64,000 nt of DNA. It comes from Tubiluchus corallicola (Eukaryota; Priapulida; Priapulimorpha; Priapulimorphida; Tubiluchidae). Location of the stretch: the NCBI GenBank assembly GCA_030141605.1, contig JAQGDQ010000297.1:224537-288536 (forward strand), written 5' to 3'. This document shows, one piece after another, positions 35,494 to 49,443 of this stretch. The notes beneath the pieces were generated by a model that was not told where the DNA came from, ran no database searches, and saw only the letters and a list, made by a program, of their open reading frames with translations. The number at the start of each line of letters is the position of its first letter. Position 1 is the first letter of the stretch. Both the position numbers and the translations under genes were made by a program.

Positions 35494-36120
35494 ATGCAAT
35501 TTCGAGGAGATAATGTTGAAATACAGAATATAAAATGTACACACTTAAATTTGCCGCTTGGAAATAATGAAAGGAAAATAGAATCCATTGCCATGTCCTT
35601 TTTAACTGGCCAGGGGAATTTTAACAGCTTTTTGTATAGACTTAATATGAGTGATACTAGTTTATGTCCATGTGGAGAAGAAGAGCAAACTCCTCAGCAC
35701 ATTTTATTCAGATGTAATAAAGTAGATAATGCAAAAAGAATGCCGTTCATGGAAATAGCTGATGCCAATTATACACGTAATATTATGATTCAATCTGATA
35801 AAAATTTAATAATGGCTTTCACTAACCTGATCAGAGACAACTTTATACTAAGTAATTGTTAATTTAGGCCCGCTCCAGTATACAAAAATAAATTATGTAG
35901 TTGTGTAAAGTTAATTTGTTTGTATAATACTTGTGATTCGTTTGAAATTATATCTAATTTAACTATAAAATGTTATTCGTTGTACATAGTGTGAAACTGG
36001 ATTTAAAAGATTTGTTATGTGAAAATGTAATTTGTTGATTTGAGCCTGCAAAAAGAGGCACCTTTGTGTATATATATTCATTTCTTTAATAAAGATTTAT
36101 TATTATTATTATTATTATTA
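35494..36120 (+). pseudogene. LINE 3' end with C-terminal CCHC-type motif
   Basis: The open frame 35494-35862 encodes 122 residues containing 'SFLTGQGNFNSFLYRLNM' and 'SLCPCGEEEQTPQHILFRC'. This is the C-terminal zinc-binding signature found after the RNase H region of I/Jockey/R1-type LINE ORF2 proteins (LTGHGxFxxYLxRFxxxxxxxCxCG...HxLxxC). After the stop comes a UTR of about 220 bp ending AATAAAG and a (TTA)n tail at about 36092-36120, a typical LINE terminus. The copy is truncated 5' and lacks the reverse transcriptase, but this frame is intact, so it is younger than the relic at 1.2 kb. Confidence 0.82.
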
Positions 36121-37548
36121 ATTATAAGGTCATGCTAAAACCACAATGCTTAGTTAAAATCACATTAAGTAGAATGTAAGTTAAAGCCACAGTAATTAAA
36201 ATCACACAGAAGTAGAATTAGAACAATAATTTAATTAAATTAAAGTAAAATCACATTGGAATCACAGCAAAATTATTAGCGCCTAATGAATATTTCGGTT
36301 GACTAACGCAGCGTGAGGCTTACCTCGTTAACACCTGTCCACAATACACCAAGCCTGTTGCGAAGTCGACTAGCCGCGATCGTTGTTAATTAGGGTTACA
36401 TGTTTTCGCATGATAGCGAACAATAGGGCTTGGCTGCGATTTAACCGAAAACTGTCTTCGTGTAAATCCATATCATTTTGAGGCAAGCGATACGTATTTT
36501 AAATTTTTATGAAAAAACAGATTCATAAGAACGGTAGAAGGTGTTCGAAATGAAGCAAATCCATAATTTTGCATAAGCCTACATTAGAATGAAAGAAACC
36601 ACCACAGTGTAACAATGTATGGGTAGTTTCAAAACTACTACCGTTGTCTAGAAACAGCAAAAGGGTTATCTTTTTATCAGGTATGTAATAAGGTTGCCAG
36701 CAGAGTTGGAAGACATCATAAGCCTTCCCTTTTAACGGTTGTAAGTATGTGTATCTTAATATCCCTGCAACTTTGCTATTTTGAATTGAATATCAGGCCC
36801 TGCCATTAAAATTTTACGACTGAGATAGAGTTTGTAAACGGATTAGAGCTATTTGTCCTTTCTTCTACATGTGATTGCTGAAGATTCTACTTCTATGGGA
36901 GACAAGACTACAATACTGATTTCGTGAGAATCCATGGTTGAGATTCAAGTGCCGCAAAGGCATGCGGCGATTTTGATTTCCTAGCAAGACGAAGCAACAA
37001 TCGTCACTCGTCAACGACTACATGGAGATTCCAATGGTATTATGGAGGTTTTGTGATTTCCAATTACGTATTTCCGCTGTCAAACCGATTATTTGTATTT
37101 GTTTGCAACTGAGGTTTCGTGGTTTATGGTTTTTAAGCAATTAGGTTTTAATTAGTTACATTGCAAGCTATTGTAACTTTACAATTTATATGGTAAGTGA
37201 TTGCAATTATTGCCAGGAGTCATTTCTCAGTTACATACAGATCGTAAACGTAGGTCTTCACGCAGACCAGCGTCATTATTTACAGCTAGACAGCTAGTTA
37301 TTAATGACGGTATTTAACGCTTCAGTATGTACATCTGAAGTTGCAAGATTCATTTAAATTGCTGTAATGAAGCTTTGCTATGCATGTTATTTAATTAATT
37401 ACCACGAAATGTGTACAAGTCTCTCACAACCAGCAGTTATTTAATTGCAGCGTTGTGCGCGGCTTAGTCATGTAGTTGATTGATAATTAGGCCATTAGTA
37501 TTTTTCGTGTTTCCTGCCGCTCCATATCCTCTGTTATGCTGGAATGCA
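36121..37548. other. Intergenic or distal Trk intron
   Basis: Short, loosely repeated AAAATCACA motifs occur near 36135-36265. No gene, tRNA or transposon end is recognised. I looked here for a Trk LRR exon and did not find one. Confidence 0.45.
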
Positions 37549-38577
37549 GGTAAAAATGGCACGGATAGTAAAATATGAGTTTATGTGCATTAAATTAGTA
37601 TTATATTAGAATCAGAAGCAAACAAATTTTAATATTTGTTCTTTATTAGTTATTATTATAAGTAGACCGATGTTTATGACAAAGTCATAAACTTAAGATC
37701 CTGCAATATGACCAAAATTAGGACTTCACAATATTGTCTTCAATGAATTCACCATGCTTGATTACCTAAGAATTGCATTTCTTTTCAAAGAAATTACAAC
37801 TCTTTTGACCCGTGACCTTGGGTCAAAGTCAATTAATCTCCGATCACCCCATCCCGCTCAACTTGTCTCATCGAAACCTTTCATTTTCTATACTAGAAGC
37901 CACTATTCTTCAAAACTCAAAGAACGTATGTGACAATTCACCCATTTTCATGTTTTGGCACCTAGCGGAAATTTTTCTCACTATCTAAATGACCCACATT
38001 CAGTCAAGCATAAGAACTAAGGGCCCATCTGGCCGCATATGAAAAACTGTGGCCCTAGCTCAAAACTGTAGGAAGAAATAGAGCTTAACAAAAAACAGAT
38101 AGATGTCTACTGGCCCTTTTTGACCTTTTGCCCCAAGGTACTTGTTCCATAATTCGTTGTCTGACCTATTATAGGCAAATTAAAGATTATGTACTATACA
38201 AATAGAAAATGTTAAAATTGTGGAATGAACTTTTATCTCCAAATTTTCTATTTTTATATCTCAGGAAGATACCTATTGTTTACGAATACATGAAGCTAGA
38301 TGCTTAGTAGCTTGAACAGCATTTCCTTTTCATGCGCTTCTTTGCAGTATTTAACGGATTATCAAAACAACCTGTTAAGCAGCGTCTATTGTATATTACA
38401 TGTTGCATCATAATCATTTTAATTATTTTCTTATTATTGAAATTATCTGCATCAAAGCAATACATGTGCCATTTTTGAATACTTTTCCATTTGTGCCATT
38501 TTTACATACTTTTCCATTTTTGACATTTCTTGTGTGCCATTTTTGCCTGTGCCATTTTTACCTGTACCATTTTTACC
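37549..38577. mobile_element. 1-kb TIR element, copy A
   Basis: Left end GGTAAAAATGGCAC, right end its inverted form GTACCATTTTTACC, with a possible 5-bp duplication ATGCA (37544-37548 and 38578-38582). The right end holds several more inverted copies of the motif at about 38465-38577 (GTGCCATTTTTACC and variants). The ends match copy B at 48049-49094 in opposite orientation; the interiors do not obviously match. No transposase. Superfamily undetermined. Confidence 0.65.
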
Positions 38578-39240
38578 ATGCACCGTTATACAGTAAACTG
38601 CTCTGTGCTTGTCAAATGGGATAACAAATGGTAGATCGAGAAACCAACTTAGGTACAAACTGACTTCTAAGGCACCTGTTAATCTTCTGCTATGGCTAAT
38701 TTCTCCGCAGTGTTGAGAGTCTCACTTTGGCATGCCACTGTGGAGGCCAGGTAGATAAGTACTAACCCGTCCCTGTTAGCCTAGTAGTTCCAGATATGTG
38801 TTATTGTGATTATTATTGTGTAACCGTTGATATTGCTTAAAACTTACTAAATTTGCATTTGCGTTTTCTATTCGATGCTGGAACGTTGGATTTGCAAATG
38901 TGGAGATTAAGTGATTTGATTACTTTGGTACAACTTATTATCTTGTTTTTTTTTATTTTTTGAAAGGTTAGATTAATATTTGAATGACGGTATTTGAATG
39001 AACATATTAACTGTTTAGAGATGCCTCAGTGAATACGTTTATTATTAACTGTATTAGATTTTTTTAATTCGCTAATAAACAGACCTGGCGCATTAATTAT
39101 TTTCAGCGTCCTCTTCAGAAATGGTTAATTTTGTAAATTACATCTTCGCTGATGCTTTCATGCCACACTTTATAAAGCACCATATTTGTTTGTTTATTAT
39201 ACAACTCACTGAAGCAGTGTCCGACTTCACTCAAAGAACT

Positions 39241-40950
39241 AGGGTAATGTCGGGCAATTGAATTTTCGTGTTAGTTCTCTGGCCTGAATTAGGTAAGTAA
39301 CATAGATTTTTGACAATGAAATGTAAAAATAACATGATCCTAATCGTTCTAGAAACATAGAGAGGAAACCGTTATCGAGGAAACCTGGAAAGAAAAAATG
39401 CTGCAATTACGAAAAAACAAAGAATCAAAGAGAAAAAAGAAAAACTTCAGCTGTAGAGCTCTGATCAAATGCAATCTGCCTTCAAATCTAATCTAATCTA
39501 CACACACACCACGCACGCACACACGCACAATCATACGCACAGCTACATATGCGAAAATCTGCCCAACTTCTCCCATATGACAACAGCCTTAGCAGAGTTT
39601 TATACACGGCACACTAAATTCACGGCAAATTATGCACGTTTTATGCCTTTAAAAATATGGCAAACGAAAATATTACTAACTTAATGCAGAATTTAGACAA
39701 CAAACTATTAATTTAAAAAATAATAAACTCCAAGTCTATAACATAAGACAAAATGCTTGTGCCGTGTAATTAAGGCTGTCAACGTTGGCGTAAAAAACCT
39801 GACAATGTAGCAAAAATTTGTAAAGCTGATCTGAACTGACTCCGTAGAGGGACAGAGAAGGTACTCAAGGGAGAGACGATAAGATTTCCAGATTTGTGCC
39901 ATCAAGTGATAACAGTATTCAAGTTTGTAAAGCTTGTATGCTGTGTTGTTTTCGGCGGCTGTAAACAAGTAAAACCGTCGAGCAAAAAAGGTTTTTTCCT
40001 GCTTACGTGAACGATCAGTAACGTTTCTCTCATGTCGCCACTGATCAATCTTGCATATTGCAAAATATTTAAAAATATTTATTTACCATAACCACAACGT
40101 TATTGCTGTTAATTATGTCCGGCGTTACCCTGCCAAACTGACCGACATTACCTGCAAGTGTCCGACATTACCCCATTTTTTGAAATGACGTCGGAAACTG
40201 TTTAATTATCCCAGTATTTTACATTTCATACAGCCACCGATTTTCCAGATTCCTTAACCCTTATAGGGTCACCTGGGGGGTAAAAATCACCCACAGACCG
40301 GTTATAGGCGTTTTACCCTTTTACCACACGCATCCCAGTGAACCTTTTCTATGACTTTTTCTAAATATGTTTTGTGCACAAAATACTTTCAGTTATTTAT
40401 TTTAGGCGCATTGTCTCACGACGAAATCAAAGTGAAAATGCAATATGTCGATTTTTTAAAATTGTCGAAACTTTACTTTGTCTATACATTATAAGGACGA
40501 TGTATCTGATAAAACAAAATGTCAGACGTCTGTATGCTGACGCAGAACTAGTCTATTCACAACTACAAAGACAATCAGATCATAAACTCAGTCACTCAAC
40601 ATCTTCAGATGTGGCAAACGGGCAAACAATACAAGAATAAGTGATCGTCTTATTCGCATGCCAAGGGAACGTAACTAACTGAATTTAAATTTCGTATTAC
40701 TAGTAACTTTTGTCATTAAGCAGAGGTATAATGTATCCTATGATGGTCAGCATAACCACAAATGAAACACTGCGGTTTATCAAAAGCAATTTACGAATTA
40801 TGGTGGGGGGAATTTTTTACCTTCCGGTTACCAAAATCGGTTGTAAAAAATCGTGACCCTATAAGGTTTTAGCAATACAGTTTTAGTTAGATATATATAG
40901 ATAGAAACCCAAAAAAGCCGATTTTTTTCCGACATTATCCCATTTTACTG
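39241..40950. mobile_element. Possible pogo-like element with subterminal repeats
   Basis: The right end reads CCGACATTATCCCATTTTAC followed by TG and then TA. Related motifs CCGACATTACC and CCGACATTACCCCA repeat at about 40140-40175. A single inverted form GGGTAATGTCGGG lies at 39242-39254. The layout (short terminal motif plus subterminal copies, TA at the edge) resembles the pogo-like element at 54.7 kb, but the left end is poor, so the limits are uncertain. Confidence 0.35.
40258..40866. mobile_element. Possible piggyBac-like MITE, nested
   Basis: Left end CCCTTATAGGGTCAC preceded by TTAA, right end GTGACCCTATAAGG. The TTAA target and CCCTT/CCTTATAGGGTCA ends recall piggyBac elements. 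The right side lacks a clean TTAA (it reads TTTTAG). It sits inside the preceding candidate. The open frame at 40374-40640 has no transposase motif I can recognise. Confidence 0.4.
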
Positions 40951-43302
40951 TATATCTTCTCTATTCGTGTGAATTTACAAATGATTAATTTTATGTGGAT
41001 TAATTACAGTTGAATGTATTTGTTATGTTAAATCCAAAAAGTTGGTCCATTTCTGATTTTTATAATTTGGTCGAAATGATTAATGCTGCCACACAAACTC
41101 ATCTGAACCATTTTAGACCTCGAATATTACACCCCTGTGATTAGTTTCGACCCTCGAAGAGCTACTAGAACTGCTACGTCATTGCTAGGGGCTTTCACGG
41201 GTAGCCAGTTAAGTACTATGTCGCTCGGCTAGGAACTTGAGAACCCAGCGACTACCGAATGCCATCGGGAAACTACCCAGCACACCCGGGACGTTACAAC
41301 GTGTATGTGTATGTGTGTATTTTATTGCCTAGCAGCTATGTCCACAAAACATCGTTGTTACACTATTAACATTCAATCGGATTCGAAAACAGTATATTTT
41401 GCTCAACTGTAAACTCGGTCTTGTCATTAAGGACGTTTTATCATTCTTACGAGTTCCGAGATTTTCTTAAGAGCGGATACCCCGCTAGGACAAAATGTGC
41501 AAGAGCGATGTTTTCTTCAGCTAATTTCCCGCAGAAATTGATTTTAGAATCGAGTTAATTGTTACACTTCTTAACGATATCCACAGCTCTAGCTGTTTCT
41601 ATAGTAATACATGTCGAGGTAATTGAACAATTGCTCAGCGACAGCGCTAACATTTAGTAAACGAAACCAAATAATAAAGCTTCTACTGGCAGCTAAAACG
41701 AAATAACGTTCTGTTCCCGAGATGCACTTTTTCACACAGAAGTAGATGCGGAAATACTTAACATATTTACATATCTACACAACTAGTAAAAAGCACAGAA
41801 TAGACAAAAAGACTGTCTAAAATTGTTTGGATTCACACCTGTATAATTTTGCACCACCTGTAATTTACCAAAACCACTTCAATTCACTTCAAAACGTCAT
41901 TTAACGTTATTTAACTTGCGCAGTATTTTGTATTATAAAAGCGCCAGTAATTTACGACTTGATCGCTTGTTTTTTTCTCGAAAATCATGTTGAAAATACA
42001 AAAAATAGGTTACAGTCCTCGATATGGAGAATAAAAAAGCTGTTGGAATGAATATTTTATATCTTTAAAAAAATTGCACGCACATATAATTAAGTACTTT
42101 AGTTTACTTACATTTAACTGTGGTTTAAGTTTTGAAACAAGAAAACATGTATACTTTAGCTGCTTAAGCTGACAGAGCTGCAAGCAGAGAAATTTTCCTG
42201 CGGTTTAAATGTAAGAAAATGTATGTTTTTTACACCTGTATTACTGAATCACATCTTCCTGGCTGCTGCAACACGCGTATAAAAAGCAAAAAACAAAATA
42301 TATAAGTGCGCAACATCCTGCATGAAATTTATCATAAAAATACACCTTGCTATTAAAAGTCGTAACAGGAAGTCTAGAAGCTCTTTCTCGCCTGTAGTTA
42401 AAGCACAAGAAAACCCACAACTCAAGCTTAAAAAATTCGTCTTGAAATTTTATACCAAGTACACACTGCCTTTTTGCATATTAGACTTATGTCGGCAATA
42501 ACGCTGTATAAAACATGTAAACTTAAACTCCCGCGATGATTCTTAGACGCAGCTATTTTGACGACAAGTCTTTTGAAACAAGTTTAGGAAACATTCTGTA
42601 AAGTTTGAAAAAATAATCGGAGCTTTCGTAGCGCACACGTCACTAAATAAAATTTAAAATTACTGTGTCTTGTCAATAAGATTAAAAATACGTCTCTGGT
42701 TAGTGAGTCAGCGACATTTTACCAATTGGAGAAAGCATTTTAAATAATTAATAATTTCTTTTCTAGTTACATAAGTCTAGTTACAAAAGACGTAGTTCAC
42801 TTCTCAGATAGGAAACTATTTTATTTAGCTTTTAATGGTGCCATAAAACACCAAATCGTCTAAATAACCTTTAAGTAAATAATTAGTACAAGTGCCCAAT
42901 GATTTAAATTGTGTAAAATAAGTTCCATCATCATTACTTTCAAATACATTTTACCAAGAGAATTATTTTTGCTTAATCGTTTTGTAATGCAAAATTTTTT
43001 TCTGGACTATACAAACACTGAGTTCACATTTGTAATGCTATTAGAGATTTGAGTTAAGTTCTTTAAAATTTATTAAATACAAAAATCACGTCAAAGTATA
43101 CAAGTCAGCTAACGTCACATTCTCTCCTCAGTTGCCTCAGCGACTGAATTGGTTCTCTTTATTTCCTATGTATATAATTTTGTATAAAACTCATTTTGCT
43201 GGGGAGTTTTGTACATGTATCTACATATTTTTTACTACATAGCTCATTATTATTATTGTAGTTCAATAATTGTTATATTTTGCGAGCCTTAATAAGAGTA
43301 AT
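40951..43302. other. Intergenic DNA
   Basis: A GC-richer patch at about 41155-41300 (GCCATCGGGAAACTACCCAG and similar) has repeat-like character, but no second copy exists in the window. The rest is AT-rich with no recognised feature. Confidence 0.45.
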
Positions 43303-43442
<140 letters not shown>

Positions 43443-43559
43443 TTGCGCCAAGATCAGACTTTTAGTTCTTATATCGGTACGAGTATTAAAAACTTGATCA
43501 TCTCATTAAAAAACGAGGTGGATAAAACCGTTGGACTTTTTAGTAAGGCATATTTAGAA

Positions 43560-43686
43560 TTCCCGAGAGGGCCACGGGGTCCCGCAACGGGCGTTTTCCC
43601 GGACCCAACTCGCGATTTTTTCGAAATTTTGGCCAAACAGCCTGCGGGAAAAACGTTCTAGCGGCGCCCGGTGGGACTCTCGGAAG
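43560..43686. mobile_element. Small GC-rich TIR element
   Basis: The left edge TTCCCGAGAGGGCCACGG and right edge CCGGTGGGACTCTCGGAA are imperfect inverted repeats enclosing about 90 bp of GC-rich DNA that stands out from the AT-rich surroundings. It could be a short MITE. No clear target duplication. Confidence 0.45.
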
Positions 43687-44207
<521 letters not shown>

Positions 44208-44635
44208 GTAATGTTTATAATTAATATCATTTACTATGTAATTCGGGGAAACCCGATTAGCAGGCTCACTGCGCAGACGACAGGATATTGATAGATCATA
44301 ACCAAATGTGGGTGACACAGTTTTGTCTACGCGCAGGAACCTAATACGCATCTACAGGTTTAACAAATGGAGCCGTACTCCCCAGCCCGGCTGAGAGAGA
44401 CCTAAGCCTTGGATCACGTCATACCAGCTTGTATCTACGCCGTTTAGCTCTGTTGTATGTATTTAATCAATGCTGATTTTATAATTTGAGACTTTATGAT
44501 TTTACATGCCTTTTTGGCTGTTCACGCACCCTAGCACATACGGACCACCACAACTGCCAAAAAACAGCAGCTACAAATAGTTCTGTTTACTATTACAGCA
44601 AACAGTGTCAGCTACGTCACTTAGCTAAAACAAGT

Positions 44636-45258
44636 CTAAGTGTACTTAAGGCACACATTTTAATCGTAATTCAGATACGGTATGTACGAGTAACAGCTAC
44701 GCACACGTAAGCTAAGTGTACTTAAGGCACGCATTTTAGTCGTAATTCAGATACGGTATGTACGAGCAAGAGTTACGGACACGTAAGCTAAGTGTACTTA
44801 AGGCACGCATTTTAGTCGTAATTCAGATACGGTATGTACGAGCAAGAGCTACGCACACGTAAGCTAAGTGTACTTAAGATACGCATTTTTGTCGTAATTC
44901 AGATACGGTATGTACGAGCAAGAGCTACGCACACGTAAGCTAAGTGTACTTATGGCACGCATTTTAGTCGTAATTCAATTATGGTATGTACGAGCAAGAG
45001 TTACGCACACGTAAGCTAAGTGTACTTAAGGCACGCATTTTAGTCGTAATTCAGATACGGTATGTACGGGCAAGAGTTACGCACACGTAAGCTAAGTGTA
45101 CTTAAGGCACGCATTTTAGTCGTAATTCAGATACGATATGTACGAGCAAGAGTTACGCACACGTAAGCTAAGTGTACTTAAGATACGCATTTTAGTCGTA
45201 ATTCAGATACGGTATGTACGAGCAAGAGTTACGCACGCGTAAGCTAAGTGTACTTAAA
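44636..45258. repeat. 76-bp minisatellite, about eight copies
   Basis: Unit of 76 bp (CTAAGTGTACTTAAGGCACG, TTTTAGTCGTAATTCAGATA, CGGTATGTACGAGCAAGAG, TTACGCACACGTAAG) repeated about 8.2 times. Spacing was checked at 44636, 44712 and 44788. Copies differ by one to a few substitutions. GTAC, CTTAAG and TTACG-CGTAA palindromic segments occur in each unit. Confidence 0.93.
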
Positions 45259-45679
45259 GATTTAGAAGCGCATTCAAAACAGTAAAAGTTTGTGGCTCCC
45301 ACAGGTGTGAAAGCTTAAGAATGGTCGGTAAGACTCTTAGCGCTATTATTGCAGTACTTCGGATTCGTTTTCACCAGGTTTGCGTGGCTACATACATCGT
45401 TATTATTCATATGGTGATAGGTATTGCAATCATTATAGACAAACAAAAGATATACTTTTTTACTTAGCAGTTCAGTTCCTGTTTTTAAAAAAAACTCTAA
45501 ATAGTACGAATTTTGAAACCCATATTGTCGAAATTTCGCATTTCCAGTTAGTAATACCATTTAATTACATATTTTAATTTCAAGATTATTATTAATGAAG
45601 CAACGCGACCCCATAGTTGTTAAATCAAACTTCTATGTAAATGTCAAGAAGTCAGATATAGTCTGGATTAGAACCAGGA

Positions 45680-46015
45680 AGATATGGGATAGTTTGGCAG
45701 TGAATACCTTAAACAGTACAAATACAGCCCAATATTTTTGTAGTGCCACTGTCAGTCTTACTATCTGCCTACTTGCCTACCCACCTACCTACCTACCTGC
45801 CTGCCCTGCTACTACAAGGAATTTATTAAAGACGAACACTACTAGTGTTGCAGTCAATGTCTGTGTCATAAGTAGGTATGTATGTAGGAGGCAGACAGGT
45901 AGGCAGGCAGGTAGGTGATATGTAGACAGGCAGGCAGGGAGGTACGTAAGTGTAGATCGGTAGGTAGGTAGATAAGTAGGTACTGACAGTACCCAAATTT
46001 CACTGCCCTATTGTC
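45680..46015. repeat. Inverted repeat with ACCT/AGGT tetranucleotide tails
   Basis: A (CCTA/CCTG)n stretch at about 45774-45812 faces a (GGTA/GGCA)n stretch at about 45875-45982. The sequence outside each (GGCAGTGAA and ACTGTCAGT motifs) is also inverted, so two diverged copies of a repeat meet tail to tail around a spacer of about 60 bp. Confidence 0.55.
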
Positions 46016-48048
46016 CATTGTCAAATGTATACTGCCAAAGCAATTGCAATTGAGTTGCTATTTCGTTATTTTTTATGGAAATTATTTTAAAATAGACAAT
46101 TCATCTAAGGCCTAAGTCGCAAGTCTATCGATTGGTCGGTCGAAAAAATTTAAAATATTAACACGTAACCCCTCTAATAAGAGAGAAAACCCATCATTAA
46201 GAAGAACCGCGGCCTGCCGCCAGCGCACACTAAAGTTTATTGAATTTCAACTGATAGTTATTTGTCACAACAGTTATGATTGGTTAAGTGCGTGAATGTC
46301 TGCTTGCGAGAAGCTTAATTTAAGACTTAGATGTTATTCAGGTTCATGTCGTACGCATAGCTAAAGTGTGGTACCCGAATTCCTCGTAGCCTACGTGTTC
46401 AGGCTTGGCTTATTAGAAGAGAACTATGCAGTGTCCAATCTTAGTCATTTAGTCCCTTGTACTCATCTACCGCTTTCATTAGAAGTGTCTGAATTTTCTT
46501 GTTAGCCATTTCCCTTTTTTGCTGTCTCAAGGAAGGAAGTACGCCCAATTATTGTCACAGTAATATTAAGACTAATGAACTTGGCTCATAACAATAATTA
46601 GTGCTGGCGAATTGTAATCATAAGCGCAATGCTGCGACACTCCCCTGCTGCCATAATCGTGTTATGTAATGATGCTTGTTACGTAATGACATACAAGAAA
46701 TCACTGCTTCCGGATACTCCTAGTGTGTGTTGTGCTCATCATTTCCGTTAATATTTAACTGACTGTCACCGCCTACAGATTTTGCTCTTATAATCAAAAT
46801 TTGAAACTATATTATTATAGTTATTCAAGCGCATCTAATCTAAAGACGAAATGTCAAACTCATTAGAGTAACAAAAAACAGGAAAATGACAGCATGTTGT
46901 GATGCAATTTTGAATATAGCGTGATGATAAAAGTCGAAACAAAAGCGAATTTCAAGTTACATGAATGCCGCAGTAGTGATGGAAAAACTTCAAGAAACTA
47001 GATACTTTCCTGACACAAAAAGTCATATTATCTATACGCTAAACCGAGACATAATGCGCGCGTTCATGAGTGAATAGGTTATCGGTCCACGAAAGGTCTG
47101 ATTATTTGTTTCGGTTTAAATGCGGATAAGTGCCAACATTAAAATTGTATTGTTACGAATTAGAAACTGAAGAGGCATCTAGGCCATTCAGAACAGTACT
47201 TAGTTTTACAAGAAATGCAATTGTAAAAACTTAAAACAATCATGCACTATAGTCACATATGTGTAACTGATGTACTACGAGTAATAAGATCACGAATATT
47301 TAAAATAAAAAGGTTCCGAGGAAAAGTTAAAAATCAGTTAAATGCAGTTATGGGGATGGGACGAGTGATGACCGAGTAGTCATGTTGCATGCCTGGCAGC
47401 GTGTATTTGAACAACGGGCTTAGTCAGAGAATGGATTGGTGACTGGCAGGAAGGTTCTGCGATGTTTCATTTTTCTATACCACCAAAATATTCATGGGTT
47501 TTTCGTTTCGTATCCTCTGTTTGTGTACAAAGTAGTATCGACTGTTTGCCCCAAGGACGAAAAGTTTAATAACTTCATTAGGCACGCGCCCATCAATTGA
47601 TTTAATTAATCAGCATTAATCCATAGTGTCAGTAATCCAACTGGCATATAGCTGCCAAGCGTGGACAGACAATCTTATTATTGAGGTCAATACAGTCTAT
47701 ATTTTTCCATATATAACTACATGTTTTTCGCCAACATGGTTTGATAATTGAAGCTAAGACTTCAACTGAGAAAATTACCAGGTATACTTGTGGTAGTAGC
47801 AGTAAAATCAGTAAGACATCGGTAAAATAACACAGTTAACTTCCTTGGAGGAGCCGAAATAAGAATGCGAACTTACAGAAAGGTTAATTTATAGCCCTGT
47901 ATAGAATATGATGTAATCAGAAAACAGTTTTCTGGCAACATTAATTTTAATCACACATCTCACAGGGAAGCCATCATTGCTAATTACTTTAAATGTATCA
48001 CATTGTATGTAATGACACATATCCGCGTTCTAACTTAGACCGAATGTA
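46016..48048. other. Intergenic, no recognised feature
   Basis: AT-rich. No coding, tRNA or transposon signal that I can support. Confidence 0.5.
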
Positions 48049-48457
48049 GGTAAAAATGATACAGGTAAAAATGGCACAAGAAAAAAATGGCACAGGAAAA
48101 ATGACACAAATAGAAAAGTAGAAAAAATGATACATGTGTTATTTTGATGCAAATAATTTCTATAACAAAACTAGAATGCACTCAGTACGAAGCAGATCAC
48201 TACCAAAGTCGAGCAATCCTAAACTTATTCGTCTGATTCTTTTGATTAAAACGACATAAAACAATGATAAACAAATAAACATTCAAAAATACAGCTGTAT
48301 AGGTACTATATAGACAAGCAAAGAACTCGCAAAAGAATTTGTTCATTAAAAAGAATTATAATCAATAGTGCGTGAACGTTCCACATAGTTCACAAATGTG
48401 ATTCGCAAATATAACTATTTACATACGCAGACTTTTAAGGCTATATATGTGTGTGTG

Positions 48458-48550
<93 letters not shown>

Positions 48551-49094
48551 ATAACCAAAGGTTACAGACAGCATTACACAGTTTTCCAAGCGAGAATGTC
48601 TCGAAATGAAATCGGGAACTAACTCATAGTTGTGTGTCCTGCTGAAGATAATAAAAACGAATTAATTAGGCTATCTTGTAGCTAAGTCCTCATTTCTCCA
48701 AAGAACTACGAGACTCACTGAGAGACGCCCACGAAGTTTTTTGATATGTGGCGTTTGGTCAAGACTTGCGAAAAAGAAGGGGCGAAAAAAGGCGATTTAG
48801 GCAGTTTCTCCCCTCCACTTGTCCAGGAATCTGCTTCAAAATGCACGTTTTTGTCCCCTACCCACATTCTCAACAGAATTTAGTGGAAAGTTGTTTTTTT
48901 GCGTAATTGGCTAACTGCTGTATAATAGACAAAAACAAACAAACAGCGTTCAAGTATAACTTTCTCGGCAGGGGTAAAAATAATTAAAATAATTATCCCC
49001 CATGGTAACCCTAACTGTAAACTCATATTTTATAAGTGTGGCATTTTTTTCCTATTTTTCTTTTTGTGCCGTTCCATCTTGTGGCGTTTTTACC
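48049..49094. mobile_element. 1-kb TIR element, copy B (inverted)
   Basis: The left end GGTAAAAATGATAC and following motifs (GGTAAAAATGGCAC, ATGGCACAGG, and on to TTTGATGCAAATAATTTC) are the reverse complement of the right end of copy A. The right end (AAACTCATATTTTATA, then GTGGCATTTTT, ending GTTTTTACC) matches copy A's left end inverted. A (GT)n tract at about 48444-48547 lies inside. No matching target duplication is seen, so the copy is older or the limits are slightly off. Confidence 0.6.
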
Positions 49095-49161
49095 GAGCAC
49101 CAACTTGGACTTATTACGCTCATTTCATACAGGACCATTTAGGGCAAAGAAAATGACGCAT

Positions 49162-49443
49162 GGAATTGTTCTCACAAAATCAGAAAATTTCCTGAAAAAA
49201 ATCGAGATCTTCGCAATAACCCGTGCAGAAAGTACATCCTTTTCTCACAGGAGCCGCGCGATTTCTACCAGCTGCTCCAACATTCAGTGCCTTGTACTAT
49301 TAAGCCCATTTCATAGCATGACGCACTGAGCAGCTGGTAAAAATCGCGCGGTTCATGTGAGAAAAGGACTTTATTTCTGCATGGCTTATCGCGAAGATCT
49401 CGATTTTTTTCTGAAAATTTTCTGATTTTGTGAAAACAATTCC
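49162..49443. repeat. Large hairpin, 116-bp arms
   Basis: Arms 49162-49277 and 49328-49443 are inverted repeats at high identity (GGAATTGTT, AAAATCAGAAAATTT, ATCGAGATCTTCGC, GCAGCTGGT and so on) around a 50-bp spacer. A third, diverged single copy of the arm lies at about 49733-49870 (CACGGAATTGCTGTCAGAAA). This suggests a dispersed family of which this is a head-to-head pair or foldback element. Confidence 0.75.

Noticed and set aside
36300-36380. Possible upstream Trk exon with donor GAG|GTAAGC
   Set aside because: The frame is open but has no leucine-rich or cysteine-cap pattern and no good acceptor.
41440-41530. Possible minus exon ending TC|GTAAGA
   Set aside because: Phase would fit Trk, but the translation does not resemble an LRR or LRRNT; likely chance.
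44636-45258. CRISPR-like repeat array
   Set aside because: The 76-bp units are contiguous with no variable spacers; plain tandem repeat.
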